NCBI GenBank assembly: GCA_016841445.1
Contig: JAENZD010000004.1
Coordinates: forward strand, 102,851 to 166,850
DNA length: 64,000 bases
Direction: 5' to 3'
DNA from: Anaerolineaceae bacterium
Lineage (GTDB): Bacteria; Chloroflexota; Anaerolineae; Anaerolineales; Anaerolineaceae
Shown here piece by piece: positions 25,820-38,485 of the stretch; the first letter of the stretch is position 1; the number at the start of each line of letters is the position of its first letter. Made by a program: the position numbers and the translations under genes. The notes beneath the pieces are model-generated. The model did no database searches. It was not told the origin of the DNA and saw nothing but the letters and a program-made list of their open reading frames with translations.

Positions 25820-27217
25820 GTGGCAGGAAACAAAAATAATAAGAAAAAGAACCTAACAGGATTGTGGATATTCCTGGGTGTGGCAGTGATTGCTGGTTTA
25901 TTTATCGGATGGCGTATTTGGCGCAACAGGCAGGATGCCAACCTAGTACTTGCCAATATTGAAACAGAACCTTACCAGCGTATGACGATCAACGCCAATA
26001 TTTATGGAACGGGCACGGTTCAGCCATCCCAGACGGCTGTTCTAACCTGGTCCACAAGCGGGATTGTGGGCGATGTCAATGTGGTCGTTGGTCAAGCTGT
26101 CGAGAAAGATGAGCTGTTGATGTCCCTTGATCCAGATTCATTAACAGTTGATATCAAGCAAGCCCAGATTGAGTTGATCAATGCCCAAAACGCCCTGGAT
26201 GACCTGTATGACAATTGGGACGCGGAGCTGGCACAGGCGAGACTCGACCTTTTAATTGCTGAAGAAGACCTTGAGGATCTTTCAACTGATCGAGAAATCA
26301 TGAATTATCAGCGCTGTACGGATGAGCGCATAGAAGATTTGGAGGATGACCTAGAGTTTGCCAAGCGACTTTATGACTTCCGCCAAACTACGGATAATTT
26401 ACGGGCTGTGAATACCGCACAGGCAAACCTTGATTACTGTCAGGCGGATTATTCCGAGCGAGAGATTGCTGAAGCGGAACTGCGGGTGGATTTGGGTGAA
26501 GTAAGTGTCTCTGATTTACAGGAAAAAGTAGAACAGCTTTCAAATGGACCGGATCCCGACCAGGTGACAATTTTAGAAACCCAGGTCGCTATTGCCCAAT
26601 CACGGTTGGACAGCCCAATGATTGAATCGCCCATGGATGGAACTGTGACGGTGGTCTATGCCCAGCCAGGAGACGTCGTCAATGCAGGTGCACAGGCTGT
26701 ACAGTTGGACAAGCTCTCGGATTTAAATCTGGACGTCCAGATTTCTGAGATTGATATCCCATTTGTCGAAGTTGGACAGCGTGCTGAACTTGTTTTTGAT
26801 GCCTATTATGAGATAACTTTCAGTGGTGAGGTAACCCAAATTGCCCCGGTAGGCATAAATGTTCAGGGCGTTGTTGAATATTCGGTTCGAATCAAGATGC
26901 TGGATGCGGATGAGCGAATCAAACCAGGCATGACAGCTGCAGTAAACATCATCATTTCAGAAAAAGATGACATCCTCGTAATTCCGAACGATTCAATTGT
27001 CAGTATTGATGGGCAGGACCATGTTTATGTCAAACGTAACAGCGGTTATGAGGCTGTTGAAGTTGAATTAGGCAGTTATTCAGAATTTTACAGCGAAGTT
27101 CTGAGTGCTGATATTGCTGAGGGAGAATTAATCGTTCTGAACCCACCGGATGAGATCACGGGACAGATGCCATTTAACGGCCCACCGAACGGTGGTTTTG
27201 GCGGGTTTGGAAATTAG
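25820..27217 (+). CDS. Periplasmic-adaptor (MacA/HlyD-like) subunit of a tripartite or ABC export system
   Basis: 465-residue adaptor. One N-terminal membrane helix (about 13-30), a beta-barrel/lipoyl half, a long Asp/Glu/Ala-rich coiled coil (about 110-250), then the returning lipoyl half with [19 protein letters not shown] and a C-terminal barrel. This is the HlyD/MacA plan. In a monoderm-like or Chloroflexota envelope, it would join the ABC pair that follows. GGAGG at 25809-25813 is 6 bases from GTG 25820 and directly abuts ATG 25814, so GTG is the better start. The ATPase gene begins 7 bases after the stop. Confidence 0.9.
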   Translation: MAGNKNNKKKNLTGLWIFLGVAVIAGLFIGWRIWRNRQDANLVLANIETEPYQRMTINANIYGTGTVQPSQTAVLTWSTSGIVGDVNVVVGQAVEKDELLMSLDPDSLTVDIKQAQIELINAQNALDDLYDNWDAELAQARLDLLIAEEDLEDLSTDREIMNYQRCTDERIEDLEDDLEFAKRLYDFRQTTDNLRAVNTAQANLDYCQADYSEREIAEAELRVDLGEVSVSDLQEKVEQLSNGPDPDQVTILETQVAIAQSRLDSPMIESPMDGTVTVVYAQPGDVVNAGAQAVQLDKLSDLNLDVQISEIDIPFVEVGQRAELVFDAYYEITFSGEVTQIAPVGINVQGVVEYSVRIKMLDADERIKPGMTAAVNIIISEKDDILVIPNDSIVSIDGQDHVYVKRNSGYEAVEVELGSYSEFYSEVLSADIAEGELIVLNPPDEITGQMPFNGPPNGGFGGFGN

Positions 27218-27224
27218 CCTGAAT

Positions 27225-27920
27225 ATGAACAAACAAAAAGATGTTATCCGAGTTGAAAATCTGACCAAGGTCTACCAGATGGGCGAGATTGAAGTTCACG
27301 CGCTGCGTGGAGTTAGTTTCAATGTAAAACCGGGTGAGGTGCTGTCGATCATGGGGCCCTCCGGATCGGGTAAATCGACGTTAATGAACATGATTGGATG
27401 TCTGGATGTTCCGACAGAGGGTGATTATTATCTTGAAGGCGAACTGGTTTCGTCTTTGGATGATGATCAGCTTGCCCTTGTGCGGAATCGGAAGATAGGT
27501 TTTGTGTTCCAGACTTTTAATTTATTGCCAAGGGCAACAGCCTTAGCGAATGTGGAACTACCGCTGCGCTATGCAGGTAAAAATGGGGACCGGAAACAGC
27601 TCGCAAAAGAAGCGCTCGAAGCAGTTGGATTAGGTGATCGAATTTATCACCAACCGAACGAACTTTCAGGCGGTCAGCAGCAGCGTGTGGCTATTGCCAG
27701 GGCACTGGTGAATGAACCCGCGATCATCCTGGCGGACGAACCTACAGGCAATCTCGACAGCGTATCCGGTGAAGAAATCATGAATTTACTGCTTTCTTTA
27801 AACAAAACAAAAGGAACCACGCTGTTAATTGTGACCCATGACCCCGAAGTTGCAGCTTTAGCTCAGCGCATTATCCACCTGCGTGATGGCATGATCGAGC
27901 GGGAGGAGGTTCTAAGATGA
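27225..27920 (+). CDS. ABC transporter ATP-binding protein (MacB/LolD type)
   Basis: 231-residue ATPase with GPSGSGKST at 44-52, the LSGGQQQR signature, [11 protein letters not shown] with Walker B, and THDPEVAAL with the switch histidine. The sequence matches the MacB/LolD/FtsE group, which powers mechanotransmission rather than transport through the membrane domain. I start it at ATG 27225 in place of an upstream start that overlaps the adaptor gene. Its stop overlaps the permease start by ATGA, so the three genes form one operon. The cargo is not indicated. Confidence 0.93.
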   Translation: MNKQKDVIRVENLTKVYQMGEIEVHALRGVSFNVKPGEVLSIMGPSGSGKSTLMNMIGCLDVPTEGDYYLEGELVSSLDDDQLALVRNRKIGFVFQTFNLLPRATALANVELPLRYAGKNGDRKQLAKEALEAVGLGDRIYHQPNELSGGQQQRVAIARALVNEPAIILADEPTGNLDSVSGEEIMNLLLSLNKTKGTTLLIVTHDPEVAALAQRIIHLRDGMIEREEVLR

Positions 27921-29149
27921 ACTTTTTCCTGAACATCAAAGAAGCGCTGCAAAGTCTGAACGCAAATAAAATGCGTTCGCTCCTGACGATCCTTGGCATT
28001 GTGATTGGTGTTGCATCTGTGATTGCGCTGCTTTCCATTGGTGAAGGTGCCGGAAACACGATCACCGGGGAAATTGAGAGTATTGGTACCAATGTTATTT
28101 ACATCTTAAACGGGAATGACGATGAAGAGATTTCCAATCCCAAAGACCTAACCCTGCAAGATGCTGAAACGCTTGCATCATCAACAAGATCAAATGAAAT
28201 TGCCTATGTGGCACCGGTCGTTTCCAGAGGGATTGATATTTCTCACCAGGATAATAGCGTTGAAACATCTGTTTTGGGCAGCACTGCTGACTACCAATTC
28301 GTACAAAACCTGACCATGGCAGAAGGCAGCTTCATCACAAATGGGCAGGTTGAAGGCCGGAGTGCTGTAGTCGTATTGGGGCCGGATATGGCGCAAAACT
28401 TATTGGGCCGTTCCACCGGCATCGTTGGCAATACCGTGCGGATTGGCGGATACCCCTACAGGATCATTGGTGTTACTGAAGCAAAAGGCGGGAGTGCCTT
28501 CAATAACCCTGATGCAAATGTGTATATCCCAATTTCTACCGCGCAGGCCAGGTTGCCACGTGGAAGCTCGCCAAACCGGGTGCAGTACATCCTGGTTTCT
28601 GTTGAGGATGCTGAAGATGCGGATGCTGCCATTATCGAAATTACGGATATTTTGCGACGTGCTCACCGTATCCCACCCCGAAGCCCGGATGATTTTACGA
28701 TCCTCAACCAGCAAGACTTCTTAGCAGTAGCCGAATCCATTACAAGTGTCCTGACCATTTTCCTGGGTGGGATTGGCGCGATCTCACTTCTGGTGGGTGG
28801 CATCGGGATTATGAATATCATGCTGGTTTCTGTTACCGAACGGACAAGGGAAATTGGCCTTCGCAAGGCCCTGGGTGCAAGGAAGAAGGATATTCTATTG
28901 CAGTTCCTGACGGAATCTGTGCTCTTGAGTATGATCGGTGGAATAATTGGGATTACCCTGGGTTGGGTTATTTCGATTGTCGTCAGCCAAATTGCTATCC
29001 GATCCGGCACGATGCTTGATATTTCCGTTACTTTGAACTCTGTCTTGCTGGCAACGTTATTTTCTGCTGGTGTAGGAATCTTCTTTGGTTATTATCCTGC
29101 TAACCGGGCAGCTTCGTTAGAGCCAGTTGAAGCACTTCGGTATGAATAA
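27917..29149 (+). CDS. ABC transporter permease (MacB/FtsX family)
   Basis: 410-residue permease with an N-terminal helix (about 20-40), a large extracytoplasmic MacB-type domain with [18 protein letters not shown] after it, and three C-terminal helices starting near 275 with the family motif [15 protein letters not shown] in the cytoplasmic loop, ending [12 protein letters not shown]. Starts by ATGA overlap with the ATPase. Together with 25820 and 27225 this is a MacAB-like set lacking an outer membrane channel, consistent with an organism without a classical outer membrane. Confidence 0.93.
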   Translation: MNFFLNIKEALQSLNANKMRSLLTILGIVIGVASVIALLSIGEGAGNTITGEIESIGTNVIYILNGNDDEEISNPKDLTLQDAETLASSTRSNEIAYVAPVVSRGIDISHQDNSVETSVLGSTADYQFVQNLTMAEGSFITNGQVEGRSAVVVLGPDMAQNLLGRSTGIVGNTVRIGGYPYRIIGVTEAKGGSAFNNPDANVYIPISTAQARLPRGSSPNRVQYILVSVEDAEDADAAIIEITDILRRAHRIPPRSPDDFTILNQQDFLAVAESITSVLTIFLGGIGAISLLVGGIGIMNIMLVSVTERTREIGLRKALGARKKDILLQFLTESVLLSMIGGIIGITLGWVISIVVSQIAIRSGTMLDISVTLNSVLLATLFSAGVGIFFGYYPANRAASLEPVEALRYE

Positions 29150-29296
29150 TTCAAAAAAAATAGATTTAACGTTGATTCAAGGGGATTATTCAGGATTAAT
29201 GACCAAGCGTAGGGTGATCGTAGGGTAATCGTCAAGTTGAAGAGACCTGGGTTTGTTACAATACTATCAACTAAGACACTTTTCTTCTCCTTCTGA

Positions 29297-29327
29297 TGAG
29301 CGCCAGGGTCGGCGTCCCTGGCGCTCA
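29297..29327. terminator. Strong hairpin between convergent genes
   Basis: A 12-bp perfect stem (29297-29308 with 29316-29327) and a 7-base loop lie between the permease stop and the ABC-F stop. No U-tract follows on either strand; probably a bidirectional transcription barrier. Confidence 0.5.
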
Positions 29328-29331
29328 ACAT

Positions 29332-30993
29332 TTAAGGAGACTTAGTTTTTAAGGAACGGCGTTTATTTTCAAAGTCTGAATAATTACCCAAGTACTCAAC
29401 TGCCTTATGATTTTCAATTTCTAACACGCGACCCACAATTCGGTCGAGGAAATAGCGATCGTGAGAGATCGCCAGGATGGTCCCATTGAATTCATCCAAG
29501 GCATCTTCCAAAACCTCGCAGGATGGGATATCAAGGTGGTTGGTGGGTTCATCCAGGATCAAGAAATTTGCACCTGAGAGGGTGATTAGCGCAATTTGAA
29601 GCCTGGCCCGTTCACCACCTGAGAGTGACCTGACGGGTGTGTCCCTTTGTTCGTAAGTGAACAAGAATTTCTTGAGGTAGGCTACCCCCCGGTTTTCCGA
29701 AAAGTTCCCCTTTTTGCATATCGTATCCAATAAGCTCAGGGATGGGTCAAGTGTTTCAAACTCCTGGGCGTAATATCCCGGTTTGATGCTGGGTCCCAGG
29801 ACAATCTGCCCGTTATCAGGTTGGAGTTTATTAAGGATCATTTGGACGAGGATTGTCTTCCCGGATCCGTTTGGCCCTACGACACCTACCCGGTCGCCAT
29901 ATCTTAATAATAAATTGAGGTTGTCTAAGATTTCAACAAATGAGCTCCCATCAGGTGTGGGGAAACCTTTGCTGAGGTCAGTGACCTCAAGCACTTTTTC
30001 GCTTCCCCGCCAGCCATCCAGCTGGATTGAAATCTTCTCTGTTTCCAGCTGGGGCTTTTCAATTTTCTCCAGTCGGTCGAGGCGATTTAGAATATTTTTT
30101 CCACGATTTGAGAATTTTTCGTTATCGTAAACTTTTCCCCACATTAACAGCCTTTTGGCAGCTTGTTCCAAACGGGAAATTTCTTTTTGCTGTGCCTGGA
30201 AAAGTGTTGCCTGTCGCTGCTGTCTGAGGTGCTTTTCAAACATGTATTCAGAATAATTTCCAGAAAATTGGGAGATCTTGCCGTGTTCGACTTCTAAGAT
30301 TTGATCAACAACCATATCCAGGAAGTACCGGTCATGCGAAACGATCAAAACAGTGCCCTGGAAGCTTGCGATCAGATTTTCAAGCATGGCTTTACCATCC
30401 AGATCGAGATGGTTATCCGGTTCATCCAACAGAAGGACATCAGGGCGGTCAATCATGACTTGTGCCAGGCTGAGAAGTTTTTTCTGCCCACCGCTCAGGT
30501 TGTTAACAGGCAGATCCATTTCATGTGCATCGAAGCCGATGGATGAGAGCAGGGTTTTGATTTGTCCTTCAAAGCCAGGACCGCCGAGGGTGTTGTAGCT
30601 TTCAAATAGTTCTTCCTGCTGATCCAATAAACGGACAAGCCGCTTATCGTTTTCATAAATCAGGGGGTCAGCAAATTTTTCTTCCAGTTTTGATAACCGC
30701 TTCTCCACTGCAAGGATCCGCTGCGCACCTAAACGCACCGTTTCAAAGGCGGTTTGCTGTGGGTCAAGCTGGATTTCCTGGGGCATGTAATTGATATGAA
30801 TATTTTGATCGCGAACAATCAACCCGTTGTCAGGCTTTAAAGCATCCAAAATCAATTTAAGCAGTGTTGTTTTGCCGCTGCCATTCGGTCCGATCACTCC
30901 GTAGCAGCCTTCCTGGATTTCACATGAGGCAGCAGTAAAGATGGGTGTGGTGGGATAAGAGAATGTGACTTTATCAAGGTGGAGTTTGATCAT
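29332..30993 (-). CDS. ABC-F family ATPase
   Basis: 553-residue soluble protein with two nucleotide-binding domains: GPNGSGKTT at 35-43, NNLSGGQKK and LLLDEPDNHLDLD in the first, then a charged linker, GPNGSGKTI, LSGGERARL and LILDEPTNHLD in the second. A tyrosine/arginine-rich linker of the ABC-F type (about 240-310) is present; the C-terminal coiled coil is missing, unlike the copy at 1-1926. In the first domain DEPDNHLD replaces the usual DEPTNHLD. Likely acts on ribosomes; specificity unknown. No good ribosome site before the ATG. Confidence 0.92.
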   Translation of the reverse strand: MIKLHLDKVTFSYPTTPIFTAASCEIQEGCYGVIGPNGSGKTTLLKLILDALKPDNGLIVRDQNIHINYMPQEIQLDPQQTAFETVRLGAQRILAVEKRLSKLEEKFADPLIYENDKRLVRLLDQQEELFESYNTLGGPGFEGQIKTLLSSIGFDAHEMDLPVNNLSGGQKKLLSLAQVMIDRPDVLLLDEPDNHLDLDGKAMLENLIASFQGTVLIVSHDRYFLDMVVDQILEVEHGKISQFSGNYSEYMFEKHLRQQRQATLFQAQQKEISRLEQAAKRLLMWGKVYDNEKFSNRGKNILNRLDRLEKIEKPQLETEKISIQLDGWRGSEKVLEVTDLSKGFPTPDGSSFVEILDNLNLLLRYGDRVGVVGPNGSGKTILVQMILNKLQPDNGQIVLGPSIKPGYYAQEFETLDPSLSLLDTICKKGNFSENRGVAYLKKFLFTYEQRDTPVRSLSGGERARLQIALITLSGANFLILDEPTNHLDIPSCEVLEDALDEFNGTILAISHDRYFLDRIVGRVLEIENHKAVEYLGNYSDFENKRRSLKTKSP

Positions 30994-31007
30994 GGCAATA
31001 ATGTTAA

Positions 31008-31135
31008 TCGGTGAATGGTGAATTGGGTAGCAGGGAATTAGGGAGGAGGTAATCAGGCAACCAGGCGATGAGGTAATCAGGCGATTAGGTAATCAGGCAA
31101 TCAGGCGATTAGGCAATCAGGCGATAAGGCAATGA
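31008..31135 (+). repeat. AATCAGG/GCGATTAGG-type tandem repeat tract
   Basis: An imperfect ladder of roughly 8-9-base units such as AATCAGGC and GATTAGGC, introduced by GTGAATGGTGAATTG as in the tract at 16549-16660. No reading frame. It lies upstream of the ABC-F gene and downstream of the uracil-DNA glycosylase. Confidence 0.75.
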
Positions 31136-31189
31136 GGTATTTGGATAAGGAAACCTGTTGCAAATCTCACCGAAACCCTGTTATCATTT

Positions 31190-31227
31190 CCTGCTACCTG
31201 CTACCTGCTACCTGCTACCTGCTACCT
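31190..31227 (+). repeat. Heptanucleotide tandem repeat (CCTGCTA)5
   Basis: Five exact copies of CCTGCTA plus CCT, followed by TTTT, three bases before the glycosylase stop. The complement, TAGCAGG, is the same word as in the tract at 16549-16660. Copy number is likely to vary between strains. Confidence 0.9.
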
Positions 31228-31229
31228 TT

Positions 31230-31910
31230 TTATTCCATAAACGCTTTCACTCTCGTCCAGATCTCATCAAACATTTCTTGGGTCAGGCGGCCGGTTAGTG
31301 TGTTCTGTTGGCTGGGGTGGTAGGAAGTCAGGAGCCAGGGCAAGCTATCACCGAGTTCAAAGAAGTTGTTATGGCCAAAATCCATTTTTGGTAGATCAAT
31401 ATTTTCTTGCTTATAAAGTCTAAGGATACCGTCGAAGGCGATCCTGCCCAGGGCAACGAACCCCTGGAGATGTGGGAGCAGATCCATCTCTGCGGCCATC
31501 CAGGGCAGACAGTTCTTAATTTCAGCGACTTTTGGGCGGTTCTGGGGAGGCACACAGCGGCAGATGGCTGTGATGAAAACCTCGTTCAACTGCAGGCCAT
31601 CGCCTCTATAACCTGCACTGGATTGATTAGCAAATCCTGCACGGTAAAGTGCCGGGAATAGGAAATCGCCACTGGCATCGCCTGTGAACATCCTCCCGGT
31701 CCGGTTCGAGCCATGCGCGCCTGGAGCTAACCCAACGATCATGACCCTGGCATTCGGATCGCCAAGACCCGGCACGGGCTTTCCCCAGTAATCTTTATCC
31801 AAATAGGCTTTTCGTTTGGTCTGAGAGACTTCTTCCCGCCAGGCAACCAGGCGGGGGCATTTCCGACACTGGATGAGCTGCTGATTATGCTCCTGCAACG
31901 TTTTGTTCAT
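31230..31910 (-). CDS. Family 5 uracil-DNA glycosylase (UdgB-like)
   Basis: Base-excision repair enzyme that removes uracil, and in this family also hypoxanthine, from DNA. 226 residues. Motif A GLAPGAHGSNRTGR with FTGD, and motif B SYHPSQQNTLTG, are those of family 5 rather than family 4. C15 and C18 (CRKCP) and later cysteines in ICRCV and NCLPW can bind the 4Fe-4S cluster. Motif A lacks the family 1 catalytic Asp, normal for UdgB. It ends at the heptamer repeat. Confidence 0.9.
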   Translation of the reverse strand: MNKTLQEHNQQLIQCRKCPRLVAWREEVSQTKRKAYLDKDYWGKPVPGLGDPNARVMIVGLAPGAHGSNRTGRMFTGDASGDFLFPALYRAGFANQSSAGYRGDGLQLNEVFITAICRCVPPQNRPKVAEIKNCLPWMAAEMDLLPHLQGFVALGRIAFDGILRLYKQENIDLPKMDFGHNNFFELGDSLPWLLTSYHPSQQNTLTGRLTQEMFDEIWTRVKAFME

Positions 31911-31937
31911 GGGTCAATTCTAATGGATATTGTATTA

Positions 31938-31966
31938 AAACGTGAGACGCACACCAGGTGCGTCTC
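31938..31966 (-). terminator. Intrinsic terminator after the lipoprotein gene
   Basis: GAGACGCAC (31944-31952) pairs with GTGCGTCTC (31958-31966), a 9-bp stem with a 5-base loop. The minus strand then has CGTTTTAA. It lies 32 bases after the stop at 31998. Confidence 0.6.
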
Positions 31967-31997
31967 AAAATCTTGAATTAAGGGCTTAGTCTCTTTT

Positions 31998-32903
31998 TCA
32001 AGGAACAGCATCGATGGGGATCAGGAATGAAGACATCATCGTGTCCAGCAGGCTGATATCCGGCGTAAAGGTCGCCGGGGGCTGCAGCAGCAGGTTTGAT
32101 TCCATTGTATCCACGTATGTTGTGTAATTCTCACTAAAGACAGCCCAGCCTTCAGGAGGTTCGGTCATACCGTCTGCATCAAACAGCGGGTGGGTCACTG
32201 GCATTGTTGCCGAGATCAGATACTGGTTGTCATCAGTCAGTCCAACAAAGGCATAGAGTGTGCTTAGATTATTGATGGGAATTGCGGCCTGCCCATACTG
32301 GGTGATAAAGCGAACCCCGCTCCCATTGCGGAAAGTAAGATATTCAACTTTTGCGCGCATCATCTGGGCTGCATTGTAAATTGGCAGGAAAGGAATAGCA
32401 TCTGGCTCTGCAGGCTGTGTGGCAAGCAAGGTTTGCAGGCTGCTGAGAGTCGTTGCGATATTCGAATCCAGGGCAATATAGTCATTAATGGGATAAATGA
32501 ATACCTGGGGTTCGTGATACTGGTTGACGACCGGGTAACCTCCGAGGGAGATTTCAATCATATCAGGATTGATCGTCCAGGGGGGCATATCCGGGTTGGA
32601 GGGGTTCTCAGGGACCATCACCGGACTGAAGCCACCGGCAACTGCTGTTGGGAGGCAAAATTCAACCGTGAATGCCAGTGATTGGATTGTATCCACCGGG
32701 CAGGCAAAAGGCGCTTCTGTAACCTCTGTAGGCTCCTCGGTAACAACACTCTCAGTGGTTTCAACAACAGGTGGTTCTGTCACAGCCGTTTCTTCTGCCG
32801 TGGGTGGAACAGGTGTTTCCGGGCTGGGCTCCCATGGCAGGTCGCAAGCTGCACCAGCCAGGATCAAGACTACAACAGCGAGCAGTGGAAGGTATTTTTT
32901 CAT
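31998..32903 (-). CDS. Lipoprotein with Thr/Pro/Glu linker, unknown function
   Basis: 301 residues. Lipoprotein signal with lipobox LAGAAC (cysteine near residue 20), then a linker of about 45 residues rich in Pro, Thr, Val and Glu, then a globular domain of about 230 residues. Its segments such as CPVDTIQSLAFTVEFCLP, IEISLGGYPVV and RFITQYGQAAIPINN recur in surface lipoproteins of Chloroflexota, but I cannot assign a function. I use ATG 32903, which has AGGAGA just upstream, over a longer frame. Followed by a terminator. Confidence 0.75.
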   Translation of the reverse strand: MKKYLPLLAVVVLILAGAACDLPWEPSPETPVPPTAEETAVTEPPVVETTESVVTEEPTEVTEAPFACPVDTIQSLAFTVEFCLPTAVAGGFSPVMVPENPSNPDMPPWTINPDMIEISLGGYPVVNQYHEPQVFIYPINDYIALDSNIATTLSSLQTLLATQPAEPDAIPFLPIYNAAQMMRAKVEYLTFRNGSGVRFITQYGQAAIPINNLSTLYAFVGLTDDNQYLISATMPVTHPLFDADGMTEPPEGWAVFSENYTTYVDTMESNLLLQPPATFTPDISLLDTMMSSFLIPIDAVP

Positions 32904-32983
32904 TTTCTCTCCTGATTCACTTTTGAATAAAGTGTAATACAACTCTATTATGCTATGGAATGCCTCAAACTGTCAATTGAAAT

Positions 32984-33018
32984 AAAAAACCGCAGCGGTG
33001 TTTTTCTCACCACTGCGG
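32984..33018 (-). terminator. Intrinsic terminator of the enolase gene
   Basis: CCGCAGCGGTG (32990-33000) pairs with CACCACTGCGG (33008-33018), with one mismatch, and the minus strand continues with six U residues. It lies 28 bases after the eno stop. Confidence 0.82.
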
Positions 33019-33046
33019 CCTGTTACTGATCTGACTTGATAAAGAT

Positions 33047-34342
<1,296 letters not shown>

Positions 34343-34393
34343 CTAAGTTTCCTTTCTTTTTATATTAGTCATTATTCATTAGAAACACCAGTA

Positions 34394-34924
34394 TTACCAA
34401 TTTGCTGGTGCGAAATGTTCTTCAAGGGGTTTCCCATCCTGGATCGAGGTTAATACAAGCGAATCAGCCTCTAAAGATGTGATCTGGTATGAAAATAAAG
34501 TACCTTCTGACGAACTAAGCATTAAATTTGACTCGGTTGCCAATAACCGCGCAGTCCAGTTTCCAGTGATTGTGTTATCTGAGGTTATGATCTGGAAAGT
34601 GTTATCCGAATTGAATTCCAGTGTTTTTTCTGCAGCTTCCTGGGCTGAACCATCGACAGTTACTGCAGTTAAAGTCCATACCTGGATTAATTGCCCCAGA
34701 TCATCTTGGGTGATGGGATAGGCGCTTTCAGCCTGAGCGGCTGGTTTTACAGGGGTTTCAACAGGGTAAGCTTGATCAGCGGCAGTATCCTGTGTTGGGT
34801 TTTGTTGAGCTGTTTCACCGGCTGCGGATTCGGATGCGACAGGTTCTGTTTCAGCAGAATTACAGGCACCAAGAGAGAGCAATAAGACGATCAGTGTTAT
34901 CCAGATTAATAATCGATTTTGCAT
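34394..34924 (-). CDS. Lipoprotein with META/lipocalin-like domain
   Basis: 176 residues: lipobox LGAC (cysteine near residue 21), an Ala/Glu/Gln/Pro linker of about 50 residues, then a beta-rich domain: VWTLTAVTVDGSAQEA, KTLEFNSDNTFQI, ITGNWTA, NLMLSSSEGTLFSYQI, SLVLTSIQDG. This strand order resembles the META/HslJ or lipocalin-like domains that bind small ligands. The role is unknown. AAGGAG precedes the ATG and it begins 20 bases after the pyrG stop; both are on the minus strand. Confidence 0.75.
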   Translation of the reverse strand: MQNRLLIWITLIVLLLSLGACNSAETEPVASESAAGETAQQNPTQDTAADQAYPVETPVKPAAQAESAYPITQDDLGQLIQVWTLTAVTVDGSAQEAAEKTLEFNSDNTFQIITSDNTITGNWTARLLATESNLMLSSSEGTLFSYQITSLEADSLVLTSIQDGKPLEEHFAPANW

Positions 34925-34943
34925 TAATTCTCCTTATTGTTGA

Positions 34944-36593
<1,650 letters not shown>

Positions 36594-36647
36594 TCATTTT
36601 CTTACAGTATAACTATAATGATACTGCAAAGAGGGTACCTCATCATT

Positions 36648-36686
36648 AAAAATTGAGGGGAGGGCCGATGGTTCCGGCACCTCCCC
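36648..36686 (-). terminator. Intrinsic terminator of the S1-domain gene
   Basis: A stem of 11 bp with one bulge (36657-36667 with 36675-36686) is followed on the minus strand by five U residues. It lies 54 bases after the stop at 36740, and ahead of pyrG. Confidence 0.7.
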
Positions 36687-36739
36687 GGTAAGTCTATTCG
36701 AATGTTACTCGCATTAACACAGCATTTAAAATGAGTGTT

Positions 36740-37483
36740 CTAAGAATCCTGACCAACTTTTTTCTCCAGCGTCCTTGAAAGCAATTCTTCCTGTTCAACA
36801 GATGTCCCTTTGCTTTTGCGGGATTTCTTATTTGATTCGTCACTGGCTTTACCCTCAGACTTTTCCATCGCATGGCGCATGGCAATTTCCATGGCTGTCA
36901 GTTCAGGTTCTTGAGGTTCTGGTTCAGGTTCTTCCTTTTTTGAGCTGCCTTGTTGTTCAATCTGAAGTGTTTCAGGGAGTTCCTGAAGTGCCTTGACGCT
37001 GAGCTTGATTTGCTTTTTGCGCCGGTTAACTTCCAGGACTTTTGCTTCAATTTCATCACCTTCACGAACAACTTCACCCGGGGTGCGGACATAACTGTGA
37101 GATAGCTCACTGATATGGATCAAACCAGGGCGCTCTGCGCCAATTTCTACAAAGGCGCCAAACGTTTCCAGCCGAACAACTTTCCCCTTTATGGTCATAT
37201 CTGGTTTGATCTCACGCCATTCAAGGGCAAGGGGTTCCTTCATGGTTAATTCAATGCGGTCTTTGCGAACGCGTTTGACCCAGAAATCCAATTTTTGACC
37301 CTTTTCCATAACCTCTTCAATACTGTTGACTGCTTTTTGAGGGTCTTTGTCTTTAACAACCTGGGAAATATGGATAAATCCCGGTTTTTCACTACCGATA
37401 TCAATCAACGCACCCTGCAGCGTTGTTTTTAGCACCGTCCCCGTATAGCGCTCCTTCGATTTAATTTCTTCTTGTTGTACCAT
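36740..37483 (-). CDS. Two-S1-domain RNA-binding protein
   Basis: 247 residues with two S1 OB-folds. The first covers about 10-80 (TGTVLKTTLQGALIDIG, GFIHISQV); the second about 95-165 (GKVVRLETFGAFVEIGAERPGLIHISELSH). The tail (from about 170) is rich in Lys, Glu and Ser and should be disordered. Such short S1 proteins are related to ribosomal protein S1 and may bind mRNA at the ribosome or polynucleotide phosphorylase partners. I start at ATG 37483 because GGAG lies 9 bases upstream; the in-frame TTG 15 bases earlier lies in that site. Strong promoter at 37526. Confidence 0.85.
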   Translation of the reverse strand: MVQQEEIKSKERYTGTVLKTTLQGALIDIGSEKPGFIHISQVVKDKDPQKAVNSIEEVMEKGQKLDFWVKRVRKDRIELTMKEPLALEWREIKPDMTIKGKVVRLETFGAFVEIGAERPGLIHISELSHSYVRTPGEVVREGDEIEAKVLEVNRRKKQIKLSVKALQELPETLQIEQQGSSKKEEPEPEPQEPELTAMEIAMRHAMEKSEGKASDESNKKSRKSKGTSVEQEELLSRTLEKKVGQDS

Positions 37484-37525
37484 AGCGCTTGTCTCCAATT
37501 AACATTACTAAATTCACGACGAGTG

Positions 37526-37554
37526 ATTATACTTTGTGGGTTAATTTATGTCAA
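37526..37554 (-). promoter_or_regulatory. Perfect consensus sigma-70 promoter for the S1 gene
   Basis: On the minus strand TTGACA (37549-37554), exactly 17 bases, and TATAAT (37526-37531). The start of transcription is expected near 37519, 36 bases before the start codon. Strongest housekeeping-type promoter in the window. Confidence 0.82.
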
Positions 37555-37654
37555 ACCTCGCTGTCGAATCGGCAATTTAAATCGATAGAACTGCAGTAGA
37601 AACGCCCGCAGCACTGTTGATTGCTATTAACTCTGGTTGATTAAGGAAAAACTT

Positions 37655-38485
37655 CTAGGCTTTGCTCGAACGCTTTCTCCGGATTGAGAAAATCAGCAGT
37701 GTAAATGCCCCGCCAACCGCAATGACAGCCAGTGAAATTTGTATCCAACGGAGATAAGAAGGCAAAGTTGAGGGCTGGGATTGTTCCTCTACCTGACTGC
37801 GCTCGATGATCTCGCCGCTGGCATCTGTATTAATACCCAGAATAGGAGATTTACCTTCCGCTGCTTCTTTAGGTTGGGTTTGTTCTTGCTCCAATGTAAT
37901 GGATTCCTCAACTTGCACATCCTCAGAGGGTGCTTCTTCAACTAATTCTTCAGCAACTTCTTCAGATTCTTCGATTGGTGCCTCGAGGATATATTCCTCA
38001 GCATTTGCTCCACCCATACCAACTGCATCAGTATCGCCTGAGCCGCCACCTACTCCCCGCTGTACCCAGAGGATCAGGGGTTCTGGTGCTGCTTCATCTG
38101 CAACCCGGGCAGCTTCCATGAGAGGCGGTGCTGATTCTTGCATTGCCATAAATCCCCCACCCAGGAAAATTTCAACACCAAATAACACCACGAGCAAGAC
38201 AGCAGCAAGAGAAGATGCTAACCGTAAATAGCTAAAAAGGGGTTGCTTCTTTGGTTTTCGAACGGTAACCATTTCAGGTGTCAGAGTGAAATTGCGTGGT
38301 GCACGCAGGCGCGGCAAACCACCCACCAGTAGTTTGGTTCTGCGCAGTTGTTCAAGCCTTTCGCGCAGATCCGGTTCTTTGGCTAAACGCGCTTCAAGCC
38401 GGTTTTTCTCCCGAAGGCTGAGGGCATTGTCCAAATAGGTGGATAGCTTTTCTAGGTCATGTCTCCTTCGTCTCTCGTTGTTCAT
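37655..38485 (-). CDS. Putative anti-sigma factor, two-helix membrane protein
   Basis: 276 residues. The cytoplasmic N-terminus (LSTYLDNALSLREKNRLEARLAKEPDLRERL) matches the helical anti-sigma domain of ECF partners, but the usual HxxxCxxC zinc motif is absent. One helix follows near 80-105, then an extracellular Glu/Pro/Gly-rich stretch of about 140 residues, and a second helix near 245-265, then a basic tail. It overlaps the sigma gene by ATGA, so it is cotranscribed and translated with it. It should bind the ECF sigma and release it on an outside signal. Confidence 0.8.
   Translation of the reverse strand: MNNERRRRHDLEKLSTYLDNALSLREKNRLEARLAKEPDLRERLEQLRRTKLLVGGLPRLRAPRNFTLTPEMVTVRKPKKQPLFSYLRLASSLAAVLLVVLFGVEIFLGGGFMAMQESAPPLMEAARVADEAAPEPLILWVQRGVGGGSGDTDAVGMGGANAEEYILEAPIEESEEVAEELVEEAPSEDVQVEESITLEQEQTQPKEAAEGKSPILGINTDASGEIIERSQVEEQSQPSTLPSYLRWIQISLAVIAVGGAFTLLIFSIRRKRSSKA

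Noticed and set aside
31008..31227. Repeat ladder considered as a CRISPR array
   Set aside because: Units are 7-9 bases long and without unique spacers; no cas gene in the window.
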